DNA of 64,000 nt from Calliphora vicina (taxonomy: Eukaryota > Arthropoda > Insecta > Diptera > Calliphoridae): contig NC_088780.1 in the NCBI RefSeq assembly GCF_958450345.1, positions 31,271,667 to 31,335,666 on the forward strand, given 5' to 3'. Under the pieces are notes generated by a model. It ran no database searches. It was not told the origin of the DNA and worked only from the letters and a program-made list of their open reading frames with translations. Below, one piece after another: positions 24,163 through 36,226 of this stretch; the stretch's first letter is position 1, and each line of letters starts with the position of its first letter. Position numbers and translations under genes: made by a program.

Positions 24163-24345
24163 TTTCCTGTTACTCATACGTTAAGTTGGGTGTTTTAATC
24201 AGCCCAATTATGAATGAAAATTCCCCGGGAGTTTTTTCCCTTTTCTCAATGTTAAAAATAAAAAATGGGAAAAAGACTCCCGGGGGATTTTTATTCATAA
24301 TTGGGCTGATTAAAACACCCACCTTAACGTATGAGTAACAGGAAA
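24163..24345. mobile_element. 183-bp hairpin MITE with TTA target duplication
   Basis: Almost perfectly self-complementary: arms of about 78-80 nt begin TTTCCTGTTACTCATACG, mirrored by CGTATGAGTAACAGGAAA, with few mismatches and a loop of about 24 nt. TTA lies immediately on both sides (24160-24162 and 24346-24348). A 3-bp TTA duplication is the PIF/Harbinger signature, so it is probably a Tourist-like MITE. The 63-codon frame across it is a by-product of the palindrome. Confidence 0.88.
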
Positions 24346-25093
24346 TTAATATTTATGTGAAATACAAATAATTCATACGAACTTTAATGTAAAAAACGTT
24401 CAAACTAAGAAAACGATTGATACAAAACTTAAGCTTTTAAAATCTTCCCTTCAAAATTCTATTATTTAACAAGATTTTATTGTTAAACTTCATTAAAAAC
24501 TCATTGTCATCTTCAGAACTTATAATTGTATCTACTGCTTTCACAATTAACTCTAAATCAGTATATTCTATTATTTATTTCACAATATAATTTAAATATA
24601 CACGTAGTAAATGCATTAAAACTAAGCGCACAAATAAGGAAATTTACAATCCAGCTCAAACAAGAAAACTCTATTTATAACCACGTTATTCTATTGTGTC
24701 TCTGCCAGTTTCCATTATTTTTTTTTTCAGCGGAAACATAAACTAAATAAAGAAGAGTCATTTTAATGACATTCTAGTCGTAGCACATAGAAAATCTAGT
24801 TGCAAACAAAAAAAGTTAGAAAGTATGAAAAGAAAATAAAGAAGAAAAGTTCATTTAAAAGAAATGACACTTTATTAAAATGCCATACATCTGAATTTCC
24901 TTATTTTTGTGCTGTAGTGCGTTTGTATGCTCTTTTCTTATTTTATTGTTTTATGTTGTTTTACGATAGAATTTACAATAACAACAACAAAAATTGCTAA
25001 AAGTATAAACATTCAACCAACAACGACAATTAAATGCAGGATGAGGAGGTTGTGCTGAAAATGAAGGAATGAATTCATTTAGCTAAACCCTAA
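24346..25093. other. AT-rich interval, no gene recognised
   Basis: Unique-looking sequence with no supported exon. The open frames at 24526-25000 are low-complexity. Confidence 0.45.
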
Positions 25094-25299
25094 GTTCTGA
25101 TTCTAGTTAAGATTCTTGTTCAGATTCTACTAGAGATTCTACTTGAGATTGTACTTCAGATTCTATTTCATGTTCTACTTCAGACTCTACTTCAGATTCT
25201 ACTTGAGATTCTACTTCAGATTTTATTGCAGATTCTATTTCAGATTCTAGTTGAGATTCTAGTTGAGATTCTACCTGAGATTCTACTTGATATTCTACT
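25094..25299 (-). repeat. 12-bp satellite, locus 3 (inverted)
   Basis: About 17 diverged units of GAGATTCTAGTT / CAGATTCTACTT. The prevalent TTCTACTT variant is specific to this locus. It runs straight into the 11-bp array. Confidence 0.93.
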
Positions 25300-26073
25300 T
25301 CTAGTTCTGTTCTAGTTCTAGTTCTGTTCTAGTTCTGTTCTAGTTCTGTTCTAGTTCTGTTCTAGTTCTGTTCTAGTTCTGTTCTAGTTCTGTTCTAGTT
25401 CTGTTCTAGTTCTGTTCTAGTTCTGTTCTAGTTCTGTTCTAGTTCTGTTCTAGTTCTGTTCTAGTTCTGTTCTAGTTCTGTTCTAGTTCTGTTCTAGTTC
25501 TGTTCTAGTTCTGTTCTAGTTCTGTTCTAGTTCTGTTCTAGTTCTGTTCTAGTTCTGTTCTAGTTCTGTTCTAGTTCTGTTCTAGTTCTGTTCTAGTTCT
25601 GTTCTAGTTCTGTTCTAGTTCTGTTCTAGTTCTGTTCTAGTTCTGTTCTAGTTCTGTTCTAGTTCTGTTCTAGTTCTGTTCTAGTTCTGTTCTAGTTCTG
25701 TTCTAGTTCTGTTCTAGTTCTGTTCTAGTTCTGTTCTAGTTCTGTTCTAGTTCTGTTCTAGTTCTGTTCTAGTTCTGTTCTAGTTCTGTTCTAGTTCTGT
25801 TCTAGTTCTGTTCTAGTTCTGTTCTAGTTCTGTTCTAGTTCTGTTCTAGTTCTGTTCTAGTTCTGTTCTAGTTCTGTTCTAGTTCTGTTCTAGTTCTGTT
25901 CTAGTTCTGTTCTAGTTCTGTTCTAGTTCTGTTCTAGTTCTGTTCTAGTTCTGTTCTAGTTCTGTTCTAGTTCTGTTCTAGTTCTGTTCTAGTTCTGTTC
26001 TAGTTCTGTTCTAGTTCTGTTCTAGTTCTGTTCTAGTTCTGTTCTAGTTCTGTTCTAGTTCTGTTCTAGTTCT
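25300..26073 (-). repeat. 11-bp satellite array, locus 3 (inverted)
   Basis: About 770 bp, roughly 70 copies of GTTCTAGTTCT. It is very homogeneous, with an alternation break near 25310-25322 at the side of the 12-bp array. Confidence 0.97.
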
Positions 26074-27249
26074 ACATCAGTTTTATCGTTTTCTGCTGGT
26101 ACAGAAGTGCATTATTGCTGTATAACAGATTTAAAGTTTAATATTTAAATTAACCATAATTTGCCGTCTAACCTTAAACTCCTTAAAGCATTATTTCGCA
26201 GTTCTGCCTAACGCACCATAAACAAACTCACACCTAAACACACACTCTCTCCTCTCACCATAGTTCTTTATTGTTTATCATTTCAGCAGAAAAACAAACA
26301 CACGGACTCACTCACACGTATAACCACTTCAAACAAACAACGAGTGCATAGAAGAGATGAGACAACAACAATAAACCATAGAGAACTTCTTTTGTAACTT
26401 CGTTTTATTATTGTGTGCTAGTGTGTGTATGTGCTACATAGTGAACGAGTGAGCACGAGGATAATGTTGAATACGTGTTCGACAATATTTATAAACAAAA
26501 AACAACAGCAACAAAAAAGTTTTTGTTGTGGCTGCAGTAGCAGCAGCCGCCATTGTTGTATGAATGGTTGGCATTGTTTATTAAACAACAATTGTTGCTT
26601 TGCTGCTGACTGTGGGCAAGCTGGCATGCTGGCTGGCTGGCTGACTGGCACTCTTTCGCATACAAAGTCTCCATAGTATTGTCACTATAAATGTCCGTTC
26701 GTAAAGTGTAGTTGGAAAACAAAAAAGTTTTTCTTTTTCCGAAATAAAGCATCTTTACAACAGATAGATGATGATGATGATGACGATGAGAAAGTAATTG
26801 TGGTCATATGATAAACAATTTGGGATTAAAAAAAAAACTATAATTTAAATTTAATAAAAATAAAAAAATTAACAACAAAAATTGTGCTGCTTAATAAATG
26901 TGAAATACATTTTCTTTAAAATGTTATAAATTAATTGTTGAATAAACTTTTGTTTGAGTTTTTCATATTCTCCAAAGAAATTGTTTAAATATTTTAATAA
27001 AATAAAAGGAAATTTGGGTGAAGGACTTTTATGTGCCGCTAAAATATAGCAAGGACGCAGAAATTAAAAAAAGTAATATTTTAATAATAATTATGAATTT
27101 ATGCTTGTAACAAGCATTTGATTTCATTTTTTTTAAGAGAAAACGTGGCAGACATTTTAATAATGAAATATTAAGGGTGAAAAAAAAAATCATGTAAAGT
27201 TAAATAAGTATGTGATTAAATACATAGGTGGTATTAAAATATATTGAAG
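26074..27249. other. Non-repetitive interval, no gene recognised
   Basis: CA-rich DNA and CAG/CAA-rich patches (26500-26640) with a short GAT microsatellite near 26768-26785. Open frames on both strands at 26418-26752 reflect triplet bias and resemble no protein family. It may be part of a host intron or regulatory region. Confidence 0.4.
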
Positions 27250-28380
27250 TTAAACCCAACTAATATGAAAGTTTAAGAATTTTAAAAACTTTTTAAAAAA
27301 TTTTTTTAGCATTGGTTTTAGTGCCACATATTTTATGACGTCTTTTTTATATTTGTGATTTTTTTTAGATAAAAAGTACATTTTCCCAAAATGTGGAAAA
27401 AAGTCGTTCATATTTAATATTTTTCTTTTTTCGAACATTATTTTAAAACCTTTTACTATTTTATTGCTTTCTAGAATGAAATACTTTCTAATACAAACTT
27501 TGTATTTTTTTTAAAAAAAAAGTAATTTTTGGTACTTTCTCACAATTATTAAAAAACTAGCAAAATTAAAACAAAAAAATAATTATAATTGTGTTAAAAC
27601 ACCTTTAAATATATAATGTAACTAAAGACATGGTTTTTGAAAAAGTAACTTTTTGGTATTTTATCAAAATGTGGCAAAATTCTTAATTTTTTTTCGAAAA
27701 ATAGTTTAACGAGCTTTAAAACCATTTAGCATTTTGCTGAATTTATTCTAAAATTAATTTAACTATCTTTGAAACGATTTAGTACTTTAATGGATTTTTT
27801 GCAAGTTTTTAGAAAAAGTACTTTGATCGAAATAATAGTTTTTTGGAACTTTATCCTAAATACCTAAAGACATGTAAAATTCAAACAAAGATAATTCTAA
27901 ATTATTAAAAATACCTTTAAATGTCTATTCTACCCAAATATATAAGTTTTTTAAAAAAGTACTTTTTTTGTTATTCTATAAAAATATGAAAAAAGTACTA
28001 TATTTAATATTTTCGAAAGTTAGTTAATACTGTTTTGAAAACAGTTACTACTTTTGTGAATTTTTTCTATTTTTAATTTTTTTTTTTTTTAAAAAAAGTA
28101 CTTTTTCGTTAATTTTTTTAAAATATCCAAAAACATATAAATGACTTCTGGATATATACTGCTATACGCTTTAAGAGCACCTTTATGTATGTAATTTATA
28201 GCTTTTATTAAAAGTATTTTTTTTTTTTGGTAATTTTTAAAAAATACCGAAAAGTATTATTTTTTAATTTATTCCAAATATGCATTGAAAAATTAGCTAT
28301 TTTTTAGTACATTTTTAATAGATTTCGAAAAAGTACTTTATTTTTTTTTCTCAATTTTCTTTCTGGTATGCTAAAAATTC
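27250..28380. repeat. Decayed AT-rich repeats with AAAAGTACTTTTT motif
   Basis: The palindromic motif AAAAGTACTTTT followed by TTGGTA recurs irregularly. It appears to be an older, degenerate edge of the regular 132-bp array that follows. Confidence 0.55.
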
Positions 28381-30420
28381 AAATTTTAGTATTTTTTAAA
28401 AATAGTTGTTTTTGGGTACTTTTTCACAAATATGTAAAAACATGTAAAATTGCACCAAAAATAACGCTACTTATGTTTTTTTCAAGTATTTTTTAAAAAT
28501 AGTACTTTTTTGGTACTTTTTCACAAATATTTAAAAACATGTAAAATTTCACCATAAATAACGCTACTTATCTTTTTTTCTTAACTTTCTTTTACATGTA
28601 AAATTGAACCAAAAATAACGCTACTTATTTTTTTTCTCAATTTTCTTTCTGTTTTAGTATTTTTTAAAAATAGTACTTTTTCGGTACTTTTTCACAAATA
28701 TTTAAAAACATTTAAAATTGTACCAAAAATAACGCTACTTATGTATTTTTCTCAATTTTCTTTCTGTTATACTAAAAAAATCAAGTTTTACAATTTTTTA
28801 AAAATAGTATTTTTTTGGTACTTTTCACAAATTTTTAAAAACATGAAAATTGCACCAAAAATAACTCTACGTATCTTTTTTCTCAATTTTCTTTCTGTTA
28901 TGATAAAAACATAAAGTTTTAGTATTTTTTAAAAATAGTACTTTTTTGGTACTTTTTCATAAATATTTAAAAACATGTAAAATTTCACCATAAATAACGC
29001 TACTTATCTTTTTTTCTCAACTTTCTTTCTTTTATGCTAAAAAAAATCAAATTTTAGTATTTTTTAAAAAGTACTTTTTTGGTACTTTTACACAAATATT
29101 TAAAAACATGTAAAATTGTACCAGAAATAACGCTACTTATCTTTTTTCTAAATTTTCTGTTATGCTAAAAAAAATTAAATTTTAGTATTTTTTAAAAATA
29201 GTACTATTTTGGTACTTTTTCATAAATATTTAAAAACATTTAAAATTGCACCAAAAATAACGCTACTTATCTTTTTTTCTCGATTTTCTTTCTGTTATAC
29301 TAAAAAAATCAAGTTTTACAATTTTTTAAAAATATTAATTTTTTGGTACTTTTTCACAAATATTTAAAAACATGTAAAATTGTACCATAAATAATGCTAC
29401 TTATCTTTTTTTCTTAACTTTCTTTTATGCTAAAAAAAAAATCAAATTTTTTTATTTTTTAAAAATAGTACTATTTTGGTACTTTTTCACAAATATTTAA
29501 AAAAATGTAAAATTTCACCATAAATAACGCTACTTATCTATTTTTCTTAACTTTCTTTCTTTTATGCTAAAAAAAATCAAATTTTAGTATTTTTTAAAAA
29601 GTACTTTTTTGGTACTTTTACACAAATATTTAAAAATATGTAAAATTTCACCATAAATAACGCTACTTATCTATTTTTCTTAACTTTCTTTCTTTTATGC
29701 TAAAAAAAATCAAATTTTAGTATTTTTTAAAAAGTACTTTTTTGGTACTTTTACACAAATATTTAAAAATATGCAAAATTGCACCAAAAATAACGATACT
29801 TTTTTTCAATTTTCTTTCTGTTTTAGTATTTTTTAAAAATAGTACTTTTTTGGTACTTTTTCATAAATATTTAAAAACATTTAAAATTGCACCAAAAATA
29901 ACGCTACTTATCTTTTTTTCTCAATTTTCTATCTGTTATGCTAAAAAATTCTAGTTTTACCATTTTTTAAAAATAGTACTTTTTTGGTACTTTTTCACAA
30001 ACATGTAAAATTGAACCAAAAATAACGCTACTTATCATTTTTCTAAATTTTCTTTCTGTTATGCTAAAAAAAATCAACTTTTAGCATTTTTTAAAAATAT
30101 TAATTTTTTGGTACTTTTTCACAAATATTTAAAAATATGTAAAATTGCACCAAAATAACGCTTCTTATTTTTTTCTCAATTTTTTTTCTGTTATGTTAAA
30201 AAAAATCAAATTTTACTATTTTTTAAAAATAGTACTTTTTTTGGTACTTTTTCACAAATATTTAAAAACATGTAAAATTGCACGCTATTTATCTTTCTTT
30301 ATCAATTTTCTTTCTGTTATGCTTAAAAAAATAAAATTTTAGTATTTTTTTTTTAAAAAATAGTACTTTTTTGGTACCTTTTCACAAGTATTTAAAAAAA
30401 CCCGAAAATAACGCTACATG
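28381..30420. repeat. 132-bp AT-rich tandem repeat, about 16 copies
   Basis: Landmark GGTACTTTTTCACAAATATT recurs near 28414, 28512, 28681, 28817, 28948, 29081, 29211, 29344, 29478, 29611, 29743, 29852, 29986, 30109, 30242 and 30372. Most spacings are 130-134 bp. Each unit also carries CACCAAAAATAACGCTACTT and CTTTCTGTTATGCT. The open frames inside (29742-29954, 30145-30342) only translate the repeat. Confidence 0.93.
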
Positions 30421-30809
30421 TTTTTTTTAAAAAAAAACTACGTAAAGGGATATTTTTTTTTTTGGAAAATTAAGCAATCTTTTTAGAAAACAATTACAAA
30501 TTAGTTAATTTTTATAGTTTTTAGAAAAAGTATTTTTTACTAATATTTGTAATCGAGAGGTCCTTTTTTTGAAAATTTAAAAATATTATAAAAATACCAA
30601 AAAATCAATTTGTATAAAAGTTCGTAAAAGTACCTTTTGTTTTGCGGCATCTCAATTATGGAAAAAATATTACTTTTTTTTGTTATGCTAAAAAAAATAT
30701 AATTTTAGTAGTTTTTCTAGGTTTTCCATAATTTTTATAATTTTATGCTAAAAAATAGAATTTTAGTCATTTTTGGTACTTTTTCGCAAATATATATAAA
30801 CTTGAAAAA
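30421..30809. repeat. Degenerate edge of the 132-bp array
   Basis: Decayed pieces of the same unit (TTATGCTAAAAAATAG near 30745, TTTGGTACTTTTTCGCAAAT near 30772) up to the Helitron-like tail. Confidence 0.6.
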
Positions 30810-31077
30810 TAAAAGCTGAGCGATTTGGCTGGTTTTTTTTTATTCGATTCGAAATTTTCAGGAGATGGTTTGTAAAGAAAAAATTACGGGTAAAACTCAG
30901 AAATTCTTTTTTTGTGAGTCCAGTCAACTGTAATAAAAAAGCTCCCTAAAGTATGCAGTACAAATTTAGATATTTTATTAGCAAATAAATAAGAACAGGC
31001 TGGTGTGCGTGGGTTGGAGAAACTTGAAGAACTAACATAAGTAAATACTACCGGGCGAAGCCGGGGCGATCAACAAG
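30810..31077 (+). mobile_element. Helitron-like 3' end fragment
   Basis: It ends with a GC-rich stem-loop (near 31051-31066, CCGGGCGAAGCCGGGG) followed by CGATCAACAAG and then T, resembling the Helitron 3' end of hairpin plus CTRR. The last four bases are CAAG rather than CTAG. AAAGCTGAGCGATTTGGCTGG near 30806-30830 is a common subterminal stretch. The AT-rich repeat continues on the far side, so this is a small insertion, not the end of a long element. Confidence 0.55.
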
Positions 31078-32720
31078 TATATAATAATTGTTAAAAAAGT
31101 ACCTTTTCGATACTTTTTTCAAAATATGAAAAATATAATTTTTCGCCAATTAGTTAAGAAATGTTTAAGTCTTTTACTATTTCAGTAAAAATTTAAATTT
31201 TTTTAATAAAAGTACTTTATCCTATTAAAATATAATTTAAATACATTTGCAAAAAGTACTTTTTTCACTATTTCTGACAATTTCTTACTTTTTTAACTAA
31301 TTTATCAATAGATACAAAATATTTCAATTTCCAACCAACCCATATCAATTAAATTAATTTCCACTACAGAGCAAAAAAACAAGAGGTGTTTCCCACATTT
31401 AACATCCCAGCTGTAAACAAATTCATTAATATCTAATTTATTACACGTATTTCTAACAGTCATTAATAAACTTTGACAAAATATACTCCTCTTACCGAGT
31501 ACAAAGGAAGCAATATTTAAAAGAAAGAAATAAATAGTACAAAAAAAAGTAGCGATTTTTTATTTCACAAATGTTCATTTTGTTATAAATTTATGTCTGT
31601 AGAAGTAGATGTTTAAATTTTCGTTCGATTGTATGAATGTTTATGGATGGCTGTACATTGTGCTAGTATGAATGAATGAATGAGAGCAGCAGCTCTACAA
31701 GTATGATGTTTTATTACACCACTAATGAAGTGATGAAATGTCACTCTTTTTTTCATTCATTCACATACACTTTCACACACACACAGCTACATAAAATACA
31801 CAAATAAATTAACATGATGTTGTCTGTGGGGAATGATAGAATGCCAGGGAATCAAAAAAAAAAGAAAAAAGAGAAATAACGCTACGTGACACTTGTTTGT
31901 ATTTGTTCTTTTCATAAAAAATCCATGCACAACACCATTTGAACACACACGTACATGTGTAAATATCTATAAAGGAATATTACGAAATCAAGGCAGTCTT
32001 AAAAATTACATCAAAATTCAATTCATATGGTTTGCGCAATAAACTTCCCGCTTTGTTTGTTTTAAGTCTAATTTTAGATCATCACTAAAATTTTAAAAAT
32101 TTATATATCTTAACTATTTAAGGGACTTTTAATACAGCCCTACTATATAAGGCTGTAGTAGATTGTATGACAGACATTGCTTTGTTATGACATGCTCATT
32201 TTTATGCTTTTTCAAATATCATTTCTTGTTGTTGGTTTTCAAAATAAATATATTTGACGTTTATGATGAATGTGTTGTACAGTTGATGTGTGTGTGTTTG
32301 GTTTTAACATCTCTTTATTTTTATTTAAATTTAATAAATGTTTAGCAATATTTTAATTTATTATATTTAATATGTGTTGTAATGAACAATTATTGTTTTA
32401 AATATTTAATTGCAACTATAAAGGTATCGTTTAACAAAAAAAAATAAAATAAACACACACACTCAGAGAGCCATTATAAATTGTAAACATTATTCAAGTT
32501 AATTATTTTCTAAACTTTTTCAACCGTAATAAATCACAGTCAAATGCACTTTACCCGCTATTACACACAGCAAAAATGGTTAAAACTCTTTGCTTTGTGA
32601 GTGCAATGCAACACCAATAATGCCAGCCAAAGCAGCAACAATAAAAAATATAATAAACCATAAATGTACAACCAATTGTGTAGGGTTTTATTGGTTGTAA
32701 ATGCACAATGGGTCAGTTTG
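31078..32720. other. AT-rich interval, no gene recognised
   Basis: The first 250 bp still carry the AAAAGTACTTTT motif. The rest is unique-looking, with short CA microsatellites near 31770-31790 and 32450-32462. No exon is supported. Confidence 0.45.
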
Positions 32721-33886
32721 ACTAGAACAGAACTAGAACAGAATTAGAACAGAACTAGAACAGAACTAGAACAGAACTAGAACAGAACAGAACTAGAACA
32801 GAACTAGAACAGAACTAGAACAGAACTACTTAGAACAGAACTAGAACAGAACTAGAACAGAACTAGAACAGAACTAGAACAGAACTAGAACAGAACTAGA
32901 ACAGAACTAGAACAGAACTAGAACAGAACTAGAACAGAACTAGAACAGAACTAGAACAGAACTAGAACAGAACTAGAACAGAACTAGAACAGAACTAGAA
33001 CAGAACTAGAACAGAACTAGAACAGAACTAGAACTAGAACTAGAACTAGAACTAGAACAGAACTAGAACTAGAACTAGAACTAGAACAGAACTAGAACAG
33101 AACTAGAACAGAACTAGAACAGAACTAGAACAGAACTAGAACAGAACTAGAACAGAACTAGAACAGAACTAGAACTAGAACAGAACTAGAACAGAACTAG
33201 AACAGAACTAGAACAGAACTAGAACAGAACTAGAACAGAACTAGAACAGAACTAGAACAGAACTAGAACAGAACTAGAACAGAACTAGAACAGAACTAGA
33301 ACAGAACTAGAACAGAACTAGAACAGAACTAGAACAGAACTAGAACAGAACTAGAACAGAACTAGAACAGAACTAGAACAGAACTAGAACAGAACTAGAA
33401 CAGAACTAGAACAGAACTAGAACAGAACTAGAACAGAACTAGAACAGAACTAGAACAGAACTAGAACAGAACTAGAACAGAACTAGAACAGAACTAGAAC
33501 AGAACTAGAACAGAACTAGAACAGAACTAGAACAGAACTAGAACAGAACTAGAACAGAACTAGAACAGAACTAGAACAGAACTAGAACAGAACTAGAACA
33601 GAACTAGAACAGAACTAGAACAGAACAGAACTAGAACAGAACTAGAACAGAACTAGAACAGAACTAGAACAGAACTAGAACAGAACTAGAACAGAACTAG
33701 AACAGAACTAGAACAGAACTAGAACAGAACTAGAACAGAACTAGAACAGAACTAGAACAGAACTAGAACAGAACTAGAACAGAACTAGAACAGAACTAGA
33801 ACAGAACTAGAACAGAACTAGAACAGAACTAGAACAGAACTAGAACAGAACTAGAACAGAACTAGAACAGAACTAGAACAGAACTA
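32721..33886 (+). repeat. 11-bp satellite array, locus 4
   Basis: About 1.17 kb, roughly 106 copies of AGAACTAGAAC. Alternation breaks and point changes cluster at the left, outer end (GAATTAG near 32741, ACTACTTAG near 32826, runs of the hexamer near 33028-33085), away from the 12-bp array. Confidence 0.97.
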
Positions 33887-34318
33887 AAACTGACTCAAAA
33901 CTAGAATCTCAACTAGACTCTGACTCAGAACTAGAATCTCAACTAGAATCTCAACTGTAATCTCAACAAGAATCTCAATTGGAACTTCAATTAGAATCAC
34001 AACTAGAATCTCATCTAGAATCTCAACTAGAACCTCAACTAGAATCTCAATTAGAATCTCAACTAGACTCTGACTCTGAACTAGAATCTCAACTACAATC
34101 TCAACTAGAATGTCATCAGGAATCTCATGTAGAACCTCAACTAGACTCTCAACTAGAATCTGAAGTAGAATCTCAACTAGAATCTCAACTAGAATCTGAA
34201 CTAGAATCTCAACTAGAATGTCAATTAGAATCTCAACTAGAATCTGAGCTAGAATCTGAACTGAATCTCATCTAGAATCTCATCTAGAATCTCTATTAGA
34301 ATCTCATCTAGAATCTAA
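33887..34318 (+). repeat. 12-bp satellite, locus 4
   Basis: About 36 units of CTAGAATCTCAA with GACTCTGACTC variants. The Leu-Glu-Ser-Gln frame stays open for 98 codons at 33979-34275, but it begins at TTG, not ATG, and simply translates the repeat. I do not call it a gene. Confidence 0.93.
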
Positions 34319-35615
34319 ACTTGAACAAGAACATTTTGATTAATTTCCAAAATGTTTAAAAAAATTGCCAGAAAACTCTTAAATGTTCAGTAACAAACCA
34401 CTGTAAATTAATATTGCAGAGCGAAAATGTTCAAATTGGGTCTTGGTTACCATTATACTCTATGAAAATATCCTCTAAACGAACGAAAATTTCGACAAAT
34501 AAATTTTTACAAACAATGGCGCAGAAATGTGTTGCCTGTGATGGTAATAAATCTTAATACATCTTCACCAAAAAATGCTTCATACAATTATACTGCACAA
34601 TCTTACAAATACCTACAACATGCCACACTTACACACATACCTACATTCAGAAATATTTAGTTCGGTGGCAAGGATGTTGCAGATATGTGTTTGTGTGTGT
34701 TTGAAGACGAAATAACAAGGAGTGGGCAATTGCAACGTTAAATCTACCATATGGTTTACAAAATGAAATTTGCAATGCTTGTAGTTAGATTGTCAAGTAT
34801 GCTTAAAACTACTACTACTACTACGAGAGTATACCATAATTTGTAGTTGTATTTATAAGGGGGCAGGATGGAAATGTCCTTTAGCTATAAAATTATATTT
34901 AAGGACTGGAAGTCTTTCTTTTAAAAATGAACTACAACTGAATTAAATTTGAAGTGGTTTGTTTAGTGAGGTTGAACTAAAATAGAACCGAACTTTTTTT
35001 TAATGCCTTTTCGGTTTGTAATTTTATTATGTGCATGTGTTTTTCTATAAGTAGCATTATATTTATGTATACAAAACATGTACATACGTACAACTTTAAC
35101 AAAAGAGTCCCTCCAAGTTGTGAGGCCAAGTTAATTCAATATAAATTCACAAGTATAGAGTTTTTTCGGTTTTGTTTTGTTGGTAACCAACATAATTTTT
35201 TCGAGTACAAGAATGTAATTGAAAACCTTAACTTATTCTATAGAAAATAAACTCATATATCCCCTTTAACACTTCCCTACTGCTATGCAAACTCTCCCTT
35301 TCTCCCTCTCTCTCTTTCTCACTGCTCTTGTACTTATTTATATTACTCCCTATTTATTCCGTTATATGAATAGAATCATACACTCATACCTAAATAAAGA
35401 CACATGTATACATAGATACATTTACACACTAACATGTCTAAAGTAATAACGTAAATTAAATATATTTCAAAACGGAATTTCCGTTTTAACTATATCTACA
35501 TTGTACAGTGGGGACGCTCGAAAAAAAGTGGTAATAAATCAAATGAATTTCATGTAGTTAACGGGTCCCTATAAAAAGTTACAGGCAACCAAATTCAGAA
35601 CATATAAAATATAGC
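34319..35615. other. Interval without recognised gene
   Basis: Unique-looking AT-rich DNA with small CA/CT microsatellites (35290-35330). TACAGTGGGGACGCTCG near 35504 looks like the end of some transposon, but no partner end was found. Confidence 0.4.
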
Positions 35616-35619
35616 ATAT

Positions 35620-36222
35620 TGTTACGTTTTTACCTTTTAAAAACGGTGGTTTATTACCTTTAAATAAATCGGATACTTTTGATTGCTAAAAAAAAATCAG
35701 TTTAGTAGTTTAAAATTGTAACAACTCTTTATTTATTCATTCAAATTTACACAACAACAGTCACTATGTGTTTTTATACAAATACACGTTTATGATTCAC
35801 AATAATTTAAATTACAGTTTATAATGTAATGATGAACTAGCAACCTCTGCCACTATTTATACACAGCGCCATCTTCCATCCAGTTGTTTCATGAATGTTC
35901 TTATGGGACAAAACTAGAATGTTCGAATTCTAGAACTTTTTGAAGTTTCATATGATGAACTAACAACCCGATTGCAACCTCTGCCATTATTTATACACAG
36001 CGTCATCTCCCTTCCTGAAGCTTCATGAATGTTCTTAACTGACAAAACTAGAATGTTCGAATTCTAGAGCTTTTAGTAGCTTCAATGCAGCTTAAACATT
36101 TAGTGTTTGCCATAAATACTTACAAACAATGCTAATAACTGTGTGCTATCAACATTGTTGATAGGTAGAAGCTTCTACAGATGGACATGATGCAAGCTAA
36201 ATTCAAATGGAAATTCGTAACA
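35620..36222. mobile_element. Solo LTR, copy 1, with ATAT target duplication
   Basis: It begins TGTTACGTTTTTACC and ends AAATTCGTAACA: TG...CA ends with a 7-bp inverted match. ATAT lies on both sides (35616-35619 and 36223-36226). At 603 bp it matches the copies at 54008 and 58901. Inside, a segment of about 120 bp (GCAACCTCTGCC to TTCGAATTCTAGA) is tandemly duplicated at about 35834-35945 and 35952-36071. Size, ends and 4-bp duplication fit a solo LTR of a Ty3/gypsy-type element. No internal domain is present to confirm the family. Confidence 0.82.
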
Positions 36223-36226
36223 ATAT

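Noticed and set aside
24147..24338. 63-codon open frame
   Set aside because: It lies almost entirely in the palindromic MITE and starts at an AT-rich mini-me remnant; openness is a by-product of the palindrome.
26418..26752. Overlapping open frames on both strands with Gln/Ser/Cys runs
   Set aside because: Caused by CAA/CAG/TTG triplet bias; three overlapping frames are open at once and none resembles a protein.
18868..31077. A single 12-kb Helitron bounded by the TC end at 18868 and the stem-loop end at 31077
   Set aside because: The decayed AAAAGTACTTTT repeat continues on both sides of the 3' tail, so the tail is a short separate insertion; no initiator or helicase coding lies between.
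33979..34275. 98-codon Leu-Glu-Ser-Gln repeat protein
   Set aside because: It starts at TTG, has no ATG, and is a direct translation of the 12-bp satellite, which elsewhere carries stops in the same frame.
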